Below, piece after piece: positions 48,550 to 60,744 of a stretch of 64,000 nt of DNA. The stretch is taken from the NCBI GenBank assembly GCA_027924585.1, contig BSBM01000092.1, forward strand, positions 8,054,001 to 8,118,000, given 5' to 3'. Below the pieces are notes generated by a model. The model did no database searches. It was not told the origin of the DNA and worked only from the letters and a program-made list of their open reading frames with translations. The position numbers and the translations under genes are program-made. Every line of letters starts with the position of its first letter. Within the stretch, counting starts at the first letter, position 1. This DNA comes from Larix kaempferi. Lineage: Eukaryota > Streptophyta > Pinopsida > Pinales > Pinaceae.

Positions 48550-49859
48550 ATGATAAACAACACCAAGATTGATGAGAAGCTTGAAGGGGATGATAACTTC
48601 AGAGCACTCATCCTAGAAGAAAATGACCTAGAATTGTTTTTTGAAGAAGAGGTTATGGAGCCATAGGGAGATGAGGCTAAATTAAGGCACAAGAAGAACA
48701 TGATTAGGGAAAAGAGGATCATTGTTGATTCTATCAAGGATCAATTGATCCCTCATGTCCCATCCAAGAAGACTCTTAAGCAAACATTTGATGCCTTGTC
48801 CAGTTTGTTTGAAGGAAAGAACATCAACTGAAATATGACCTTGAGAACTCAACTCAAGAATGTGAGTATGAAGGACGCAAAATACATTCAATCCTACTTC
48901 ACAAGGGTATATCATATCAAGGAACAACTTGAATCTATTGGAGACATGGTTGAGGAAGCATAAGTAGTGATGACTACTTTGAATGACCTTCCAAGGTCAT
49001 GGGAATCTTTCATCCAGGGAATATGTTCCAGAAAGAAGTTAACAAAATTCAGTAGACTATGGGAAGAATGTACACAAGAAGAAGCTAGATTGGTAGCAAG
49101 AGAAGAAAATTTGGGTAATGATGAACATCAAGCACTAGTAGCACACACAAAGAAAGAAAAGAGTAGAAAAGAAGTTCATCCTTCAAAGAAATATCAAAAG
49201 TTTAAGAAGTCTCAAAAGGATCAAAGGGATTACTCAAACTTCAGATGCTATAGCTTCCAGAAGATGGGACATATTACAAGAAATTATCCTCAAGTAAAAG
49301 ATCAAATCAGAAGAGGAAAAAGACAGCATGCTCATACCGTAGAAGATGATGAACCTATTCAAAACAAAACAAGAGAAGATGATTCAAGTGAAGAATATGT
49401 TTTGATATCAGCTCTTACAGGGACAATCACTCATGGAAGTGACACATGGCTTGTTGATAGTGGTGCTTCTAAGGACATGACTGGTTACAAGGATTCTCTC
49501 ACAAGTTTGATTCAGAAAGATTTACCTCATAAGGTGAAGCTTGCAGATGATTATCAATATCCTATTAAAGGAGTAGGAAAATCCTCCTACAGGTTGGATT
49601 CCAGAAATCCTATGAAGATGAAGGATGTGTTATATGTACCTGGTTTGAAGAAGAATCTTCTATCCATTTCAGCATTGGATAAGAAAGGATTCAAAGTTTC
49701 CTTTGTGGATGGAGAATTTCTCATGTGGCTAAAAGGAAATACCATTGATGATGAAGTTCTAATTGGTATAGAATAAGAAGGCATGTACAAGATGAAGGGA
49801 CAATCAAATCAAGCATTGGTACTATGAATCCGAGTGAACTATACGGCATAGAAGAATTT
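48550..49859 (+). pseudogene. Copia gag-protease, copy A of triplicated block
   Basis: One frame from ATG at 48550 reads gag and protease with stops at 48664-48666 (TAG), 48829-48831 (TGA), 48961-48963 (TAA) and 49774-49776 (TAA). Gag keeps SIKDQLIPHV, SYFTRV and LPRSWESFIQGIC. The zinc knuckle is broken (CYSFQKMGHITRNYP, two Cys lost). Protease reads LVDSGASKDMTGY (usually KHM), then MKDVLYVPGLKKNLLSISAL. Compared with the fuller copia copy at 56684 it lacks 21 bases (WKYRIGL) after DNFRA, a deletion shared by all three copies. Homology ends in the GAG-pre-integrase region at the CACTA junction (49860). Confidence 0.88.
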
Positions 49860-51525
49860 CATTACAAGGAAAAGGCCCTGTAGTGGAGGTCATAGTGATT
49901 GTTTTTGGTGTTACAAGATTAGTGAAAATTGTCAAAAAAACCTCTGCTATGACCTCCATCATTTGTAGAGGATGTTTGTATGGAGGTGATAACGGATACA
50001 AATTATAACTAAAAAATACTCGATAGACGAAGGTTTTAGCAGAGGTTAGATTATCAGTATGCACAAAAGAAATTAAGCGCACCTATGCATTTTCAGCTAT
50101 GGCACACCGATGTTGTATACTTAGAACAGACGCAACGATGCATTCAACCAAAACATGCACCGAAAAGAATCAAATTGCAATGCCACACCAGTGCTTGAGT
50201 ATATTAAATATGCACCAGGGAATCTGTACAAAATAAAAGCATCGGTGAGATATTTTATATCAAATGCACTGTACATTTTTTCATTACATTTGGATTTAAC
50301 GGTGTCGTACATTTATATGGCTGCACTGATGCATTTCCTACATGAATGCACTAATGCATTTAGAATTAGAATGCACTAGTGCTTACAAAATATCAAACTA
50401 ACACAATCCATTTAAACACATGGAACGCATCACCGTGCTTAAAAACTAAAAATTGGTTGGTGTAATATCTGATCGTTCTCGGTGCGCATAAGCAATATAC
50501 CGACACTGGTGCGATTCATATAATCAAACGCACCAACGCATAATGTAATAAACACACCGGTGCTCAATTATGTAAATGCACCGGAAGTCAATTATGTGAA
50601 TGCATTGGTTCTGAATGTTATACACGCACCGGTGTGTAATTTTCATCTATACGCACTAATGCGCATTGTTAGTATAGGATCCCTGGTGCGACATATATTA
50701 GTAAAAGCACCAAATAGGATTATTTCAAGAATGGCTACTGATATTTCATTTAAATATATACATTATTTTTTTAATTCCATTATTCATCTGAAATTGAAAT
50801 ATTTGCTTATAGTAAAATTCATTTCAATTTTAATTATTGAAATATTTTATTTGGATTAATTTCTTATATCATAGATGCAAGAATCTATTGTAATATTTAA
50901 TCATCCATACATTTAATTACCAATTTACCATTTACGAGTGTTGTGTGGCAGTGAATAATTTATTTTTGCTCCATCTTGAATGAAAATACGTATGCATTTT
51001 TTTATTGAAAACAAAATTACCAATGTACCATTTCACATGTTACATTTGACAATAATATTGAAGAATGCAATAGAATAAAGAAGTTTATTTTATATATATC
51101 AATAAGAATTCCTTTGTCATACAAATTACGAAAATATAGAAACAACAATAATCAAAATGTCAACATGCATGTAATTACTGTTACACTTATTGGTAACTTG
51201 CCTTTGAATTCAGACACTATGTTTAGTACATTATTATACAAAATGTCTGATTTTCACAAACAGTTATTTCAAAATATACAACAAGCTAGAGTAGCTTGCA
51301 TTAACATCGAAATTAAATACAGAGCATCAATATTTGTTGGAACTATTATCAGTGCTCGAGCCACTTGCATCAATTGGGTTATTTGGCAGAATGTTTTGTT
51401 GATTGGATCGATCATTTTCCTCTTCTTCATCTTCCATCTGTAAACATAAAAATAAAGTATATTGAGTGTATCTACATTACCAGAGGGAAGAATGAAAAAT
51501 AAATAGATAGTATACACTAATGTTA
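49860..51525 (-). mobile_element. CACTA transposon end, block copy 1
   Basis: The left edge CATTACAAGGAAAAGGCCC is a one-base variant of CACTACAAGG, the hallmark CACTA terminus, which is intact in copy 3. Behind it comes a subterminal zone of many GCACCGGTGC-like words in both orientations (about 50070-50710), then AT-rich sequence, then a small minus-strand exon (51437-51327). The opposite terminus is absent. The right edge joins copia gag leader DNA at 51526. Confidence 0.75.
51327..51437 (-). pseudogene. Acidic exon of CACTA gene, copy 1 (stop inside)
   Basis: After an acceptor TTTACAG the minus strand reads MEDEEEENDRSNQQNILPNN and continues to NSSNKY then TGA. Copy 2 has a sense codon at that stop and stays open further. 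The gene points toward the CACTA terminus at 49860, so it would be the gene's last exon. Confidence 0.5.
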
Positions 51526-52431
51526 ATTGAAAAGGAGGTTTGCTCAACTCACCTTGGGAAGGCGAGTCTTTCCAGTGGATTAGATTCTCCATTGAAGAAC
51601 TTTCAATTTTGACCCTCCTCCTGCTAGGGTTTTGAGAACTAGATTTGGTATGATGAAAAACAACACCAAGCTTGATGAGAATCTTGAAGGGGCTGATAAC
51701 TTTAGAGCACTCATCCTAGAATAAAATGACCTAGAAAAGTTCGTTGAAGAAGAGGTTGCAAAGAAATAGGGAGATGAAGCTAAAGTAAGGCCCAAGAAGA
51801 ACATGATTAGGGAAAAGAGGATCATTGTTGATTCTATCAAGGATCACTTGATACATCATATATCATCCAAGAAGACTCTGAAGAAAACTTTTGATTCCTT
51901 GTGCAATTTTTTTGAAGGCAAGAACATCAACTAAAAGATGACCTTGAGAAATCAACTCAAGAATGTGAAGATGCAGGAGGCAGAATCCATTCAATCCTAC
52001 TTCACAAGGGTATCTCAGATCAAGGAACAACTTGAAGCTATTGGAGACATGGTTGAGGAAGCATAACTAGTGATGAATACTTTGAATGGACTTCCAAGGT
52101 CATGGGAATCTTTCATCCAGGGAACATGTTCTAGAAAGAAGTTAACAAAATTCAATAGACTATGGGAAGAACGTACACAAGAAGAAGCAAGATTGGTAGC
52201 AAGAGAAGAAAATTTGGGTAATGATGAAGATCAAGCACTAGTAGCACACACAAAGCAAGAAAAGAGCGGAAAAGAAGTTCATCCTTCAAAGAAATCTCAA
52301 AAGTTTCAGAAGTCTCAAAATGCTCAAAGGGATTACTCAAACTTCAAATGCTACAGCTGCCAGAAGATGGGACATATTGAAAGAAATTTTCCTCAAGTAA
52401 AAGATCAAATCGGAAGAGGAAAAAGACAACA
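51526..52431 (+). pseudogene. Copia gag, copy B of triplicated block
   Basis: Begins within the gag leader (TTGAAAAGGAGGTTTGCTC) and repeats gag with the same 21-base deletion and the same stops (TAG after KK at about 51768, TAA at about 52063) plus TAA at the NIN-K-M site. Zinc knuckle CYSCQKMGHIERNFP keeps three of four ligands. It lacks protease: sequence jumps from the Lys-rich tail straight into the middle of the CACTA subterminal zone, an internal loss of about 850 bases relative to copy A. Confidence 0.85.
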
Positions 52432-53783
52432 TGTTGCATATACCGGTGTTTGAGTATATTAAATATGCACCAGGGCATCTGTACAAAATAAAAGATCCGT
52501 TGAGATATTTTATATCATATGCACTGTACATTTTTTCATTACATTTGGATTTAATGGTGTCGTACATTTATCTGGATACACTGATGCATTTTCTACACGA
52601 ATGCACTGATGCATTTAGAATTAGAATGCACTGGTGCTTACAAAATATCAAATTGGCCCGATGCATTTAAACACATGGAACGCATCTCCATGCTTAAAAA
52701 CTAAAAATTGGTTGGTGTAATATGTGATCGTACTCGGTGCGCATAAGCAATATACCTGCAGTGGTGTGATTCATATAATCAAACACATCGACGCACAATG
52801 TAATAAACACACAGGTGCTCAATTATATAAATGCACCGGGACTCAATTATGTGAATGCACCGATTCTAAATGTTATACACGCACCGGTGTGCAATTTTCA
52901 TTTATACGGACCAATGAGCATTTTTATTATAGGAGCCCTGGTGTGACATATATTAGTAAAAGCACCGAATAGGATTATTTTAAGAATGGCTACTGATATT
53001 TCATTTAAATATATATATTATATTTTTAATTTCTTTTAATTCCATTAATCATCTGAAATTGAAATATTTGTTTATAGTAAAATTCATTTCAATTTTAATT
53101 ATTGAAATTTTTTATTTGGGTTAATTTCTTATATCATAGATGCAAGAATCTATTGTAATATTTAATCATCCATACATTTAATTACCAATTTACCATTTAC
53201 GAGTGTTGTGTGGCAGTGAATAATTTATTTTTGCTCCATCTTGAATGAAAATACGTATGCATTTTTTTATTGAAAAAAAAATTACCAATGTACCATTTCA
53301 CATGTTACATTTGACTATAATATTGAAGAATGCAATAGAATAAAGAAGTTTATTTTATATATATCAATAAGAGTGCCTTTGTCATACAAAATACGAAAAC
53401 ATAGAACAACAATAATCAAAATGTCAACATGCATGTAATTACTATTACACTTATTGGTAACTTGCCTTTGAATTCGAACACTATGTCTAGTACATTATTA
53501 TACAAAATGTCTGATTTTCACAAACAGTTATTTCAAAATATACAACAAGCTAGAGTAGCTTGCATTAACATCAAAATTAAATACGGGGCATGAATCTTTG
53601 TTGGAACTGTTATCGGTGCTCGATCCACTTGCATCAATTGGGTTCTTTGGTGGATTGTTTTGTTGATTGGATCGATCGTTTTGCTCTTCTTCATCTTCCA
53701 TCTATAAACATAAAAATACTGAGTGTATCTACATTACTAGAGGGAAGAATGATAAATAAATAGATAGTATACACTAATGTTAA
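52432..53783 (-). mobile_element. CACTA end, block copy 2 (terminus deleted)
   Basis: Matches copy 1 from its GCACCGGTGC-like zone (TTGAGTATATTAAATATGCA) to the right edge, with the same junction to copia gag at 53784. Identity to copy 1 looks above 90% by eye. Confidence 0.8.
53528..53701 (-). CDS. Acidic exon of CACTA gene, copy 2
   Basis: After an acceptor-like TTTATAG the minus strand has an open 57-codon frame from ATG at 53701: MEDEEEQNDRSNQQNN, then PIDASGSSTD, FNFDVNASYSSLLYILK and a stop at 53528. It is Asp/Glu/Asn/Ser-rich, probably the C-terminal exon of the transposon's protein, in which case the Met would be internal. It could also be a separate small ORF. No known domain. Confidence 0.5.
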   Translation of the reverse strand: MEDEEEQNDRSNQQNNPPKNPIDASGSSTDNSSNKDSCPVFNFDVNASYSSLLYILK

Positions 53784-55179
53784 TTGAAAAGGAGGTTTGC
53801 TCAACTCACCTTGGGAGGGCAAATCTTTCCAGTGGATTAGATTCTCCATTGAAGAACTTTCAATTTTGACCCTCCTCCTGCTAGGGTTTCGAGAACTAGA
53901 TTTGGCATGATGAAAAACAACACCAAGCTTGATGAGAAGCTTGAAGGGGATGATAACTTCAGAGCACTCATCCTAGAAGAAAATGACCTAGAAATTTTTG
54001 TTGAAGAAGAGGTTGTGGAACCATAGGGAGATGAAGCTAAAGTAAAGCACAAGAAGAACATGATTAGGGAAAAAAGGATCATTGTTGATTCTATCAAGGA
54101 TCACTTGATCCATCATGTATCATCCAAGAAGACTTAGAAGAAAAAATTTTATGCCTTGTGCAATTTTTTTGAAGGAAAGAACATCAACTTGAAGATGACC
54201 TTGAGAAATCAACTCAAGAATGTGAAAATGCAGGAGGCAGAATCCATTCAATCCTACTTCACAAGGGTATCTCAGATCAAGGAACAAATTGAAGCTACTG
54301 GAGACATGGTTGAGGAAGCATAAGTAGTGATGACTACTTTGAAAGGCCTTCCAAGGTCATGGGAATCTTTCATCCAGGTAATATGTTCCAGAAAGAAGTT
54401 AACAAAATTCAGTAGACTATGGGGAGAATGTACACAAGAAGAATCAAGATTGGTAGCAAGAAAATAAAAGTTGGGTAATGATGAAGATCAAGCACTAGTA
54501 GAACACACAAAGCAAGAAAAGAGCAGAAAAGAAGTTCATCCTTCAAAGGGATTACTCAAACTTCAGATGCTACAACTTCCAGAAGATGGGACATATTGAA
54601 CGAAATTGTCCTCAAGTAAAAGATCAAATTGGGAGAGGAAAAAGACAACATGCTCATACCGTAGAAGATGATGAACTTGTTCAAAACAAAACAAGAAGAT
54701 GATTCAAGTGAAGAATATATTTTGATATCATCTCTTACAGGGAAAATCACTCATGGAAGTGACACATGGCTTGTTGATAGTGGTGCTTCTAAGCACATGA
54801 CTGGTTACAAGGATTCTCTCACAAGTTTGATTCAGAAATATTTACTTCATAAGGTGAAGCTTGTAGATGATCATCAGTATCCTATTAAAGGAGTAGGAGA
54901 ATCCTCCTATAGGCTGGATTCCAGAAATCCTATGAAGATGAAGGATGTGTTATATGTACCTGGTTTGAAGAAGAATCTTATATCCATTTCAGCATTGGAT
55001 AAGAAAGGATTCAGAGTTTCCTTTGCAAATGGAGAAGTTCTCATGTGGCCAAAAGGAAATACCATTGTTGATGCAGTTGTGATTGGTATTGAATAAGAAG
55101 GCCTGTACAAGATGAAGGTACAATCAAATCAATCATTCGTATTATGAATCCAAGTGAACTATACGGCATATAAGACTTT
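53784..55179 (+). pseudogene. Copia gag-protease, copy C of triplicated block
   Basis: Same start, 21-base deletion and shared stops (TAG near 54024, TAA near 54321) as copies A and B, plus further stops (about 54135, 54466) and a loss of about 38 bases near 54549 between two TCAAAG words, which shifts frame. Zinc knuckle CYNFQKMGHIERNCP. Protease is well kept from 54668: LVDSGASKHMTGY, MKDVLYVPGLKKNLISISAL, stop TAA at 55094-55096 where the related copy has Gln. Confidence 0.87.
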
Positions 55180-55540
55180 CACTACAAGGAAAAGGCCCTA
55201 TAGTGGAGGTCATAATGACTATTTTTGGTGTTACAAGACCAACGAAAATTGTCAAAAATACCTCCACTACGACTTTCATCATTGGTAGAGGATGTTTGTA
55301 CAGAGGTGATAACGGATACAAATTATAACTAAAAAATACTTGACGGGCGAAGGCTTTAGCGGAGGTTAGATTATCTGTGCGCACAAAATAAATTAAGCGC
55401 ACCCGTGCGTTTTCACCTTTGGCGCACCGGTGCTTTATACTTAGAACAGACACACCAATGCACTCAACCAAAACATGCACCAAAAATAATCAAATTGAAA
55501 TGCCGCACCGATGCTTGAGTATATTAAATATACACCAAGG
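55180..55540 (-). mobile_element. CACTA end, block copy 3, intact terminus
   Basis: Starts CACTACAAGGAAAAGGCCC after TTT, then an internal inverted pair (AGTGGAGGT ... ACCTCCACT), then GGCGCACCGGTGCT and related palindromes. It is cut at 55541 by the next copia LTR. Confidence 0.8.
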
Positions 55541-56111
55541 TGTTGATGTATATGTAACTTCAGAATGTATTTCATCTATGTATTATTGTACTCCTATAGA
55601 GATGTATTATTCCTCTATACGGAAGTGTCGTCATTTGTATTGACAAGTGTTGTGAGTGTCGTAACTTGCTGATGGGTTATTAGACCACCTATCGAGGGGC
55701 CAGCCCGAATTAATGTAACCTGGGGTTATTAGGTTGAGTTAGACAAGTCAGCCCCATAGGTTTATTAGGCAGGACAGGACAAGTATAAATAGAGATCGGG
55801 AGATCTCTATTTCATTCATCTCATTACTCACTCTTCTATCACTCAGAAAGTGGCGCACATGTGAGGAGGAGGATCAGCTGCTAGGAGAAGTCTATCTCTT
55901 GTACTTTGGTTGTATCATTGCTCATTCTATCTCTGAGGAATTTGTGGGGCTTTTCACCTTTATGGTTTTTTCCATTGAAACTCTGTGTGTCCATTGTCTT
56001 ATGTGATTGCTTGATATGCTTGATACATGCTTGATATGATTGATATGTTGTACATGTTATTCTCTCAGTAAAGAACCTAGAGTATGTTGGATTAATGCTC
56101 AAAATCTAACA
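55541..56111 (+). repeat. 5' LTR of full-length copia element (571 bp)
   Basis: Starts TGTTGATGTATATG, ends CAAAATCTAACA. TATA box TATAAATAG at 55784. Left flank CAAGG (55536-55540) would be the target duplication. Primer site TGGTATCAGAGC at 56112-56123. Confidence 0.93.
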
Positions 56112-56123
56112 TGGTATCAGAGC
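56112..56123 (+). promoter_or_regulatory. Primer binding site, full-length copia
   Basis: TGGTATCAGAGC, exact initiator-Met site, directly after the LTR. Confidence 0.95.
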
Positions 56124-56683
56124 TTCCCTGAGAAGAAGACATTGTGCAATGGCGAAAACTAGGGTTTCTTGTTTATTGGGATTCTCTCCATATATTTTGG
56201 AAAAGCAATAAGGTAGATTGAATCTACTCATCAAGGAGAATCTTTCTATCCAATCAGAATTCAATCCTAAGCACTTTCAGTTTTGGCCCTAAAAATTAGG
56301 GTTTCCACAAAAATAGGAATTTCTAAAATATGAAGAAATATCTAGAAGCTCCTTGGAAAAATCGAAGTTTAGAGCTTTGGATCGAGATTTTTGGTTGGGT
56401 GAAACTCTGGGAAACTCAAACCCTAATTCAGGGTCCTCCCTAGTGAATCCGAGAAGACTAAAAGACATTTTTGAAGGGTGAAACTTGCAGATCTCAAATT
56501 CTGAATATAGCAGGTTGATCAGCTCACCAAGGAACATCTTTCTATCCTTTCAGAAGTTGAAATTCATCTTTTGAATTTTTAGGGTTTCTCTGACAAACCC
56601 TAATCTAAGACCAGATCGAGTTTTCAGTAAGACAAGTGGTAAGACCTAAAACTTTTCTATTTCCATTTGAAGTACTCTTTAAG
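56124..56683 (+). other. Untranslated leader of full-length copia
   Basis: Non-coding region between primer site and gag ATG. It is related to the leader at the right end of the window (shared GAAGCTCCT...AGAGCTTTGGATC and AAATTCTGAATATA). Confidence 0.75.
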
Positions 56684-59600
56684 ATGTCTCACCACACCAA
56701 GCTTGAGGATAATCTTGAAGGGGCTGATAACTTCCGAGCATGGAAGTATAGGATTGGGTTAATCTTGGAAGAAAATGAGTTGGACACTTATATAAGTGAA
56801 GAGGTCCCTATCCTAGAGGGAGAAGAGGCTAAGGCTCTTCACAAGAAGAAATTGGTCAAGGCAAAGAGGATCATTGTTGATTCTATCAAAAATCATCTCA
56901 TACCCCATGTGTCTTCCCTAAATACACCAAAGGAGATGTTTGATTCCCTGACCAAGCTGTTTGAAGGGAAGAACATAAATCAAAAGATGATTATGAGGAA
57001 TCAATTGAAGAATATCAAGATCCAAAATGCGGAGACTATGCAGTCCTATTTCTCAAGGGTCTCCCAGATAAAAGAACAACTTGAAGTTGTGGGAGAAGAT
57101 ATAGAAAATGGAGAAGTGGTAATGACCACTCTTAATGGCTTTCTTAGGTCATGGGATTCCTTCATCGAACGGATTTGTGCTAGGAAGAAACTTATCACTT
57201 TCAATAGACTGTGGGAAGAATGCTCACATTAAGAAGCTCGAATTGTAGCTTGAGAAGAGAAGATGGGGATTGAAGACCAAGCCCTCACAACACGCTCCAA
57301 AAGTCATGGTGACAAGAAGGCTCACCATCATGGCAAGAAAGAAAGATATCATCATCAGAATCAGAGAGGTAGTCCCAAACCTCGAAGGAACATGTCCTAT
57401 GTCCGTTGCTATACATGTGATGAGAAGGGACACTATTCCATAGATTGTCCCAGAAATAAGAAAGATGGTTCTCACAAGAATAAGAAATTCAAAAGAAGAC
57501 ATCATGCTCATGCTACAGAGGATGATGAACCTCCCAGGAAGAGGGCTAGAGAAGATAGTGAAGATTCTTCTAGTGATGAAGAATATGTTTTGATTTCTGC
57601 TCTCACTAGAACCATTACTCATGGAAGTAATGATTGGCTTATAGATAGTGGGGATTCTAAACACATGACAAGATTCAAGGAATCCTTTATGAATCTATCT
57701 GAACATGAATCACCCCACAAGGTGAAACTTGGGGATAACTACCAGTATCCAATAAAAGGGAGTGGTGAAGCCTCCTATAAACTAGACTCTGGAAAATCTA
57801 TGAAGATGAAAGATGTACTTTATCTTCCAGGTCTCAAGAAGAATCTACTCTCCATATCTGCATTGGATGCAAAAGGCATGGGGGTTGCATTTGTAGATAG
57901 CCAAGTCCTAATGTGGTCAAAAGGTAAGACTATAGATGATGCAGTTGTGATTGGAGAGCAAGAGGGAGGATTATACAAGCTGAAGGGCCAACCAAAACAA
58001 ACCATGGTCCATGACTTAGTAGAGCCAAGTGAACTTTGGCATAGAAGGCTTGCACACATGCACTATAGGGCATTACCAATTGCAAGCAAAGCGGTAGAAG
58101 GTCTTCCTAAAATCCAGGCAAAGCATGAAGGCATTTGCAAAGGTTATGCAAAGGGAAAGAACACAAAGAAGACATTTCCAAGTAGTGAAAGCAAGGCAAA
58201 AAGAATCTTGGAAATCACCCACTCTGATGTTTGCGGTCCGATGTCATCCAGTTCTCTGAGTGGGTATGTATACTATGTTTCTTTCATTGATGATTTCTCT
58301 AGGAAGACTTGGGTTTACTTCTTGAAGAACAAAGATGAAGTGTTTGACAAGTTCAAGGAATTCAAAGCCTTGATAGAAAATCAAACTGACATGAAGATCA
58401 AGATCTTAAGATCTGACAATGGCGGAGAATTTACTTCAGGAGACTTCAAGAAGCTATGTAGTGATTCAAGGATTAAGAGGGAGTTGAATACTCCTTACAA
58501 TCCACAACAGAATGGGGTTGCCGAAAGAAAGAATAGAACAATCATGAAAGCAGCTCGGGCAATGCTTCATGACCAAGATCTACCTATGCACTTATGGGCT
58601 AAAGTAGCAAGGACAGCTGTATATGTGTAGAACAGAACACCTCATAAGATACTTGACAACAAAACACCAGAAGAAGTGTTCACTGGTAAGAAACTAGAAG
58701 TTAGCCATCTCAGAATATTTGGTTGTCCAGTATACACTCACATCCCAAAAGAAAAGAGGACAAAAGCTAGATCCTTCAGGAAAGAAGGGCATATTCGTGG
58801 GTTACAGTGAAAGCTCGAAGGCTTACAGAAACTACTTCCCAGGATTCAAGAAGATTGATATCAGTAGGGATGTAACATTTGATGAAAGCTCAGCATACAT
58901 CAAATCGAGGAAAACACCAGTTGAAGAGAATGAAGAACCCAGAATATCCAGAACTCAAGACACCGCCATGGACGAAGCAGTTCCTGAAGAAGATCATGAA
59001 ATGGAAGATCCACAACAACTTGTAGATCCACCTCATGAGAAGGAATCTCACAAGAGGATACCAGCATGGGCTAGAGAGCTCATCTAAGATGCAGAAAGGT
59101 TTGGTATTCCAGAAGAACACGGAGAAAGGAAAAGAACAAGATCACATACCAGCTATGTTGCCTTACTCTGTGACATAATGAACAAAGAACCTTCCAGTTA
59201 TGAAGAAGTAGCAGAAAAGAAGGAATGGAAGGATTCCATGGTCGAGGAATACCAATCGTTCATGAAGAATGATGTTTGGGATGTGGTCCCAAGACCAGAT
59301 GGGAAGTCTATGGTGACTTCCAAGTGGATCTATAAGATCAAGCATGCTGCATATGGTAGCATAGAGAAATACAAGGCAAGGTTTGTAGCTCGTGGCTTCT
59401 CCAAGAAAGAAGGGATTGATTATGAAGAGACCTTTGCTCATGTGGCTAGATACACTTCCATTAGATCAGTACTTGCTCTGGCTGCAGTGATGAAATGGAA
59501 GGTACACCAGATGGATGTCAAGATAGCTTTCTTGAATGGTGTAGTTGAAGAGGAAGTGTATGTGGAGCAGCCACTCGAGTTTGAGACACATGACAGAGAG

Positions 59601-60731
59601 ACACATGTGTGCAAACTGAAGAAAGCCCTGTATGGTTTGAAACAGGAACCCAGGACCCGGTATGGCAGGATAGATGGCTTCCTATCCAGTTTGGTCTTTA
59701 CCAAGAGTAAAGCGGATTCCAACCTTTACTACAAGTTTGAGGAAGGCAATCCTGTGATTCTACTATTGTATGTAGATGACCTATTTCTGACAGGTGAGGA
59801 TATATTGATTGTCGATACGAAGAGGAAGCTTACTGCCGAGTTCGAGATGAAGGACTTGGGTATGATGCACTACTTTCTTGGTATGGAGGTGTGGTAGGGT
59901 GCAGATGGAATCTTCCTTGGACAAGGGAAGTATGCAGTAGAGATCCTGAAGAGGTTCGGGATGATGGACTGCAATGCTATGGCCACACCTATGGCATCGA
60001 ACCTGAAGCTTTTGTGTGATGCTTCTTTTGAGCCGGTTGATGTTATGATGTATCGTCAAATGATTGGGTCCTTGATGTACCTAAAAAATACGAGACCAGA
60101 CATCTGCTTTGTGGTGAACACCTTGATCCAGTACTTGACAGAACTGAGACATGTTCACCTGATAGTTGCAAAGCATATTCTAAGGTACCTGAAGGGTACA
60201 ATTGACTGTAGGCTCAAGTATGAGGGGAATCAAAAGTTTAACCTAGAGGGTTATGTTGATTCGGATTGGGTAGGAAGTACCATTGATCAGAAGAGCAATT
60301 CGAGGTGCTGCTTCAGTATGGGATCCGGTATCATCTCTTGGTTTAGCAGGAAGTAGTCCTGTGTGGCACTGAGTACAGCCGAAGCAGAGTATGTCGCAGC
60401 TTGTTCGGCCAGTTGTGAGGCAGTATGGCTTAGGAAGCTACTATCTGATTTGTTTGATCTCCAGCTGAGTTCTACTTGTATATATTGTGAAAACCAAAGT
60501 TGTGTGAAGTTGTCGGAGAACCCAGTGTTCCATGACAAGTCGAAGCACATTGAGATCAAGTATCACTATATCAGGGATATGGTGCAGAGAGGAGCAGTGA
60601 AGCTCCTGTATGTTGCGACGGACGAGCAGATAACCAATGTGTTGACCAAGCCACTTTCCAGAGTGAAGTTTGAATACTTCAGAGGGATACTTGGTGTACT
60701 TCAGATCGAGATACCTTCCAAGGGGAAGTGA
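56684..60731 (+). pseudogene. gag-pol: Copia gag-pol polyprotein, six stops and one frameshift
   Basis: Gag starts MSHHTKLEDN and contains DNFRAWKYRIG (UBN2-type gag), zinc knuckle CYTCDEKGHYSIDC (complete), protease LIDSGDSKHMT (Ala of DSGAS changed), GAG-pre-integrase LWHRRLAHMHYRAL, then CKGYAKGK (a zinc Cys replaced by Tyr), integrase HSDVCGPM, RSDNGGEF, NGVAERKNRT (triad present), RT with KYKARFVARGFSKKEGIDY and LLYVDDLFLTG, RNase H with YVDSDWVGS and ALSTAEAEY, ending LGVLQIEIPSKGK. Stops: 57230 TAA, 57251 TGA, 58628 TAG, 59085 TAA, 59895 TAG, 60354 TAG; one extra base near 58763 shifts frame. Otherwise the length and domain order of a normal single-ORF plant copia element. All six stops fit one C-to-T change in CAA, CAG or CGA. 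It cannot make a full polyprotein as it stands. Confidence 0.93.
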
Positions 60732-60744
60732 TGAGTCCGGAGAC

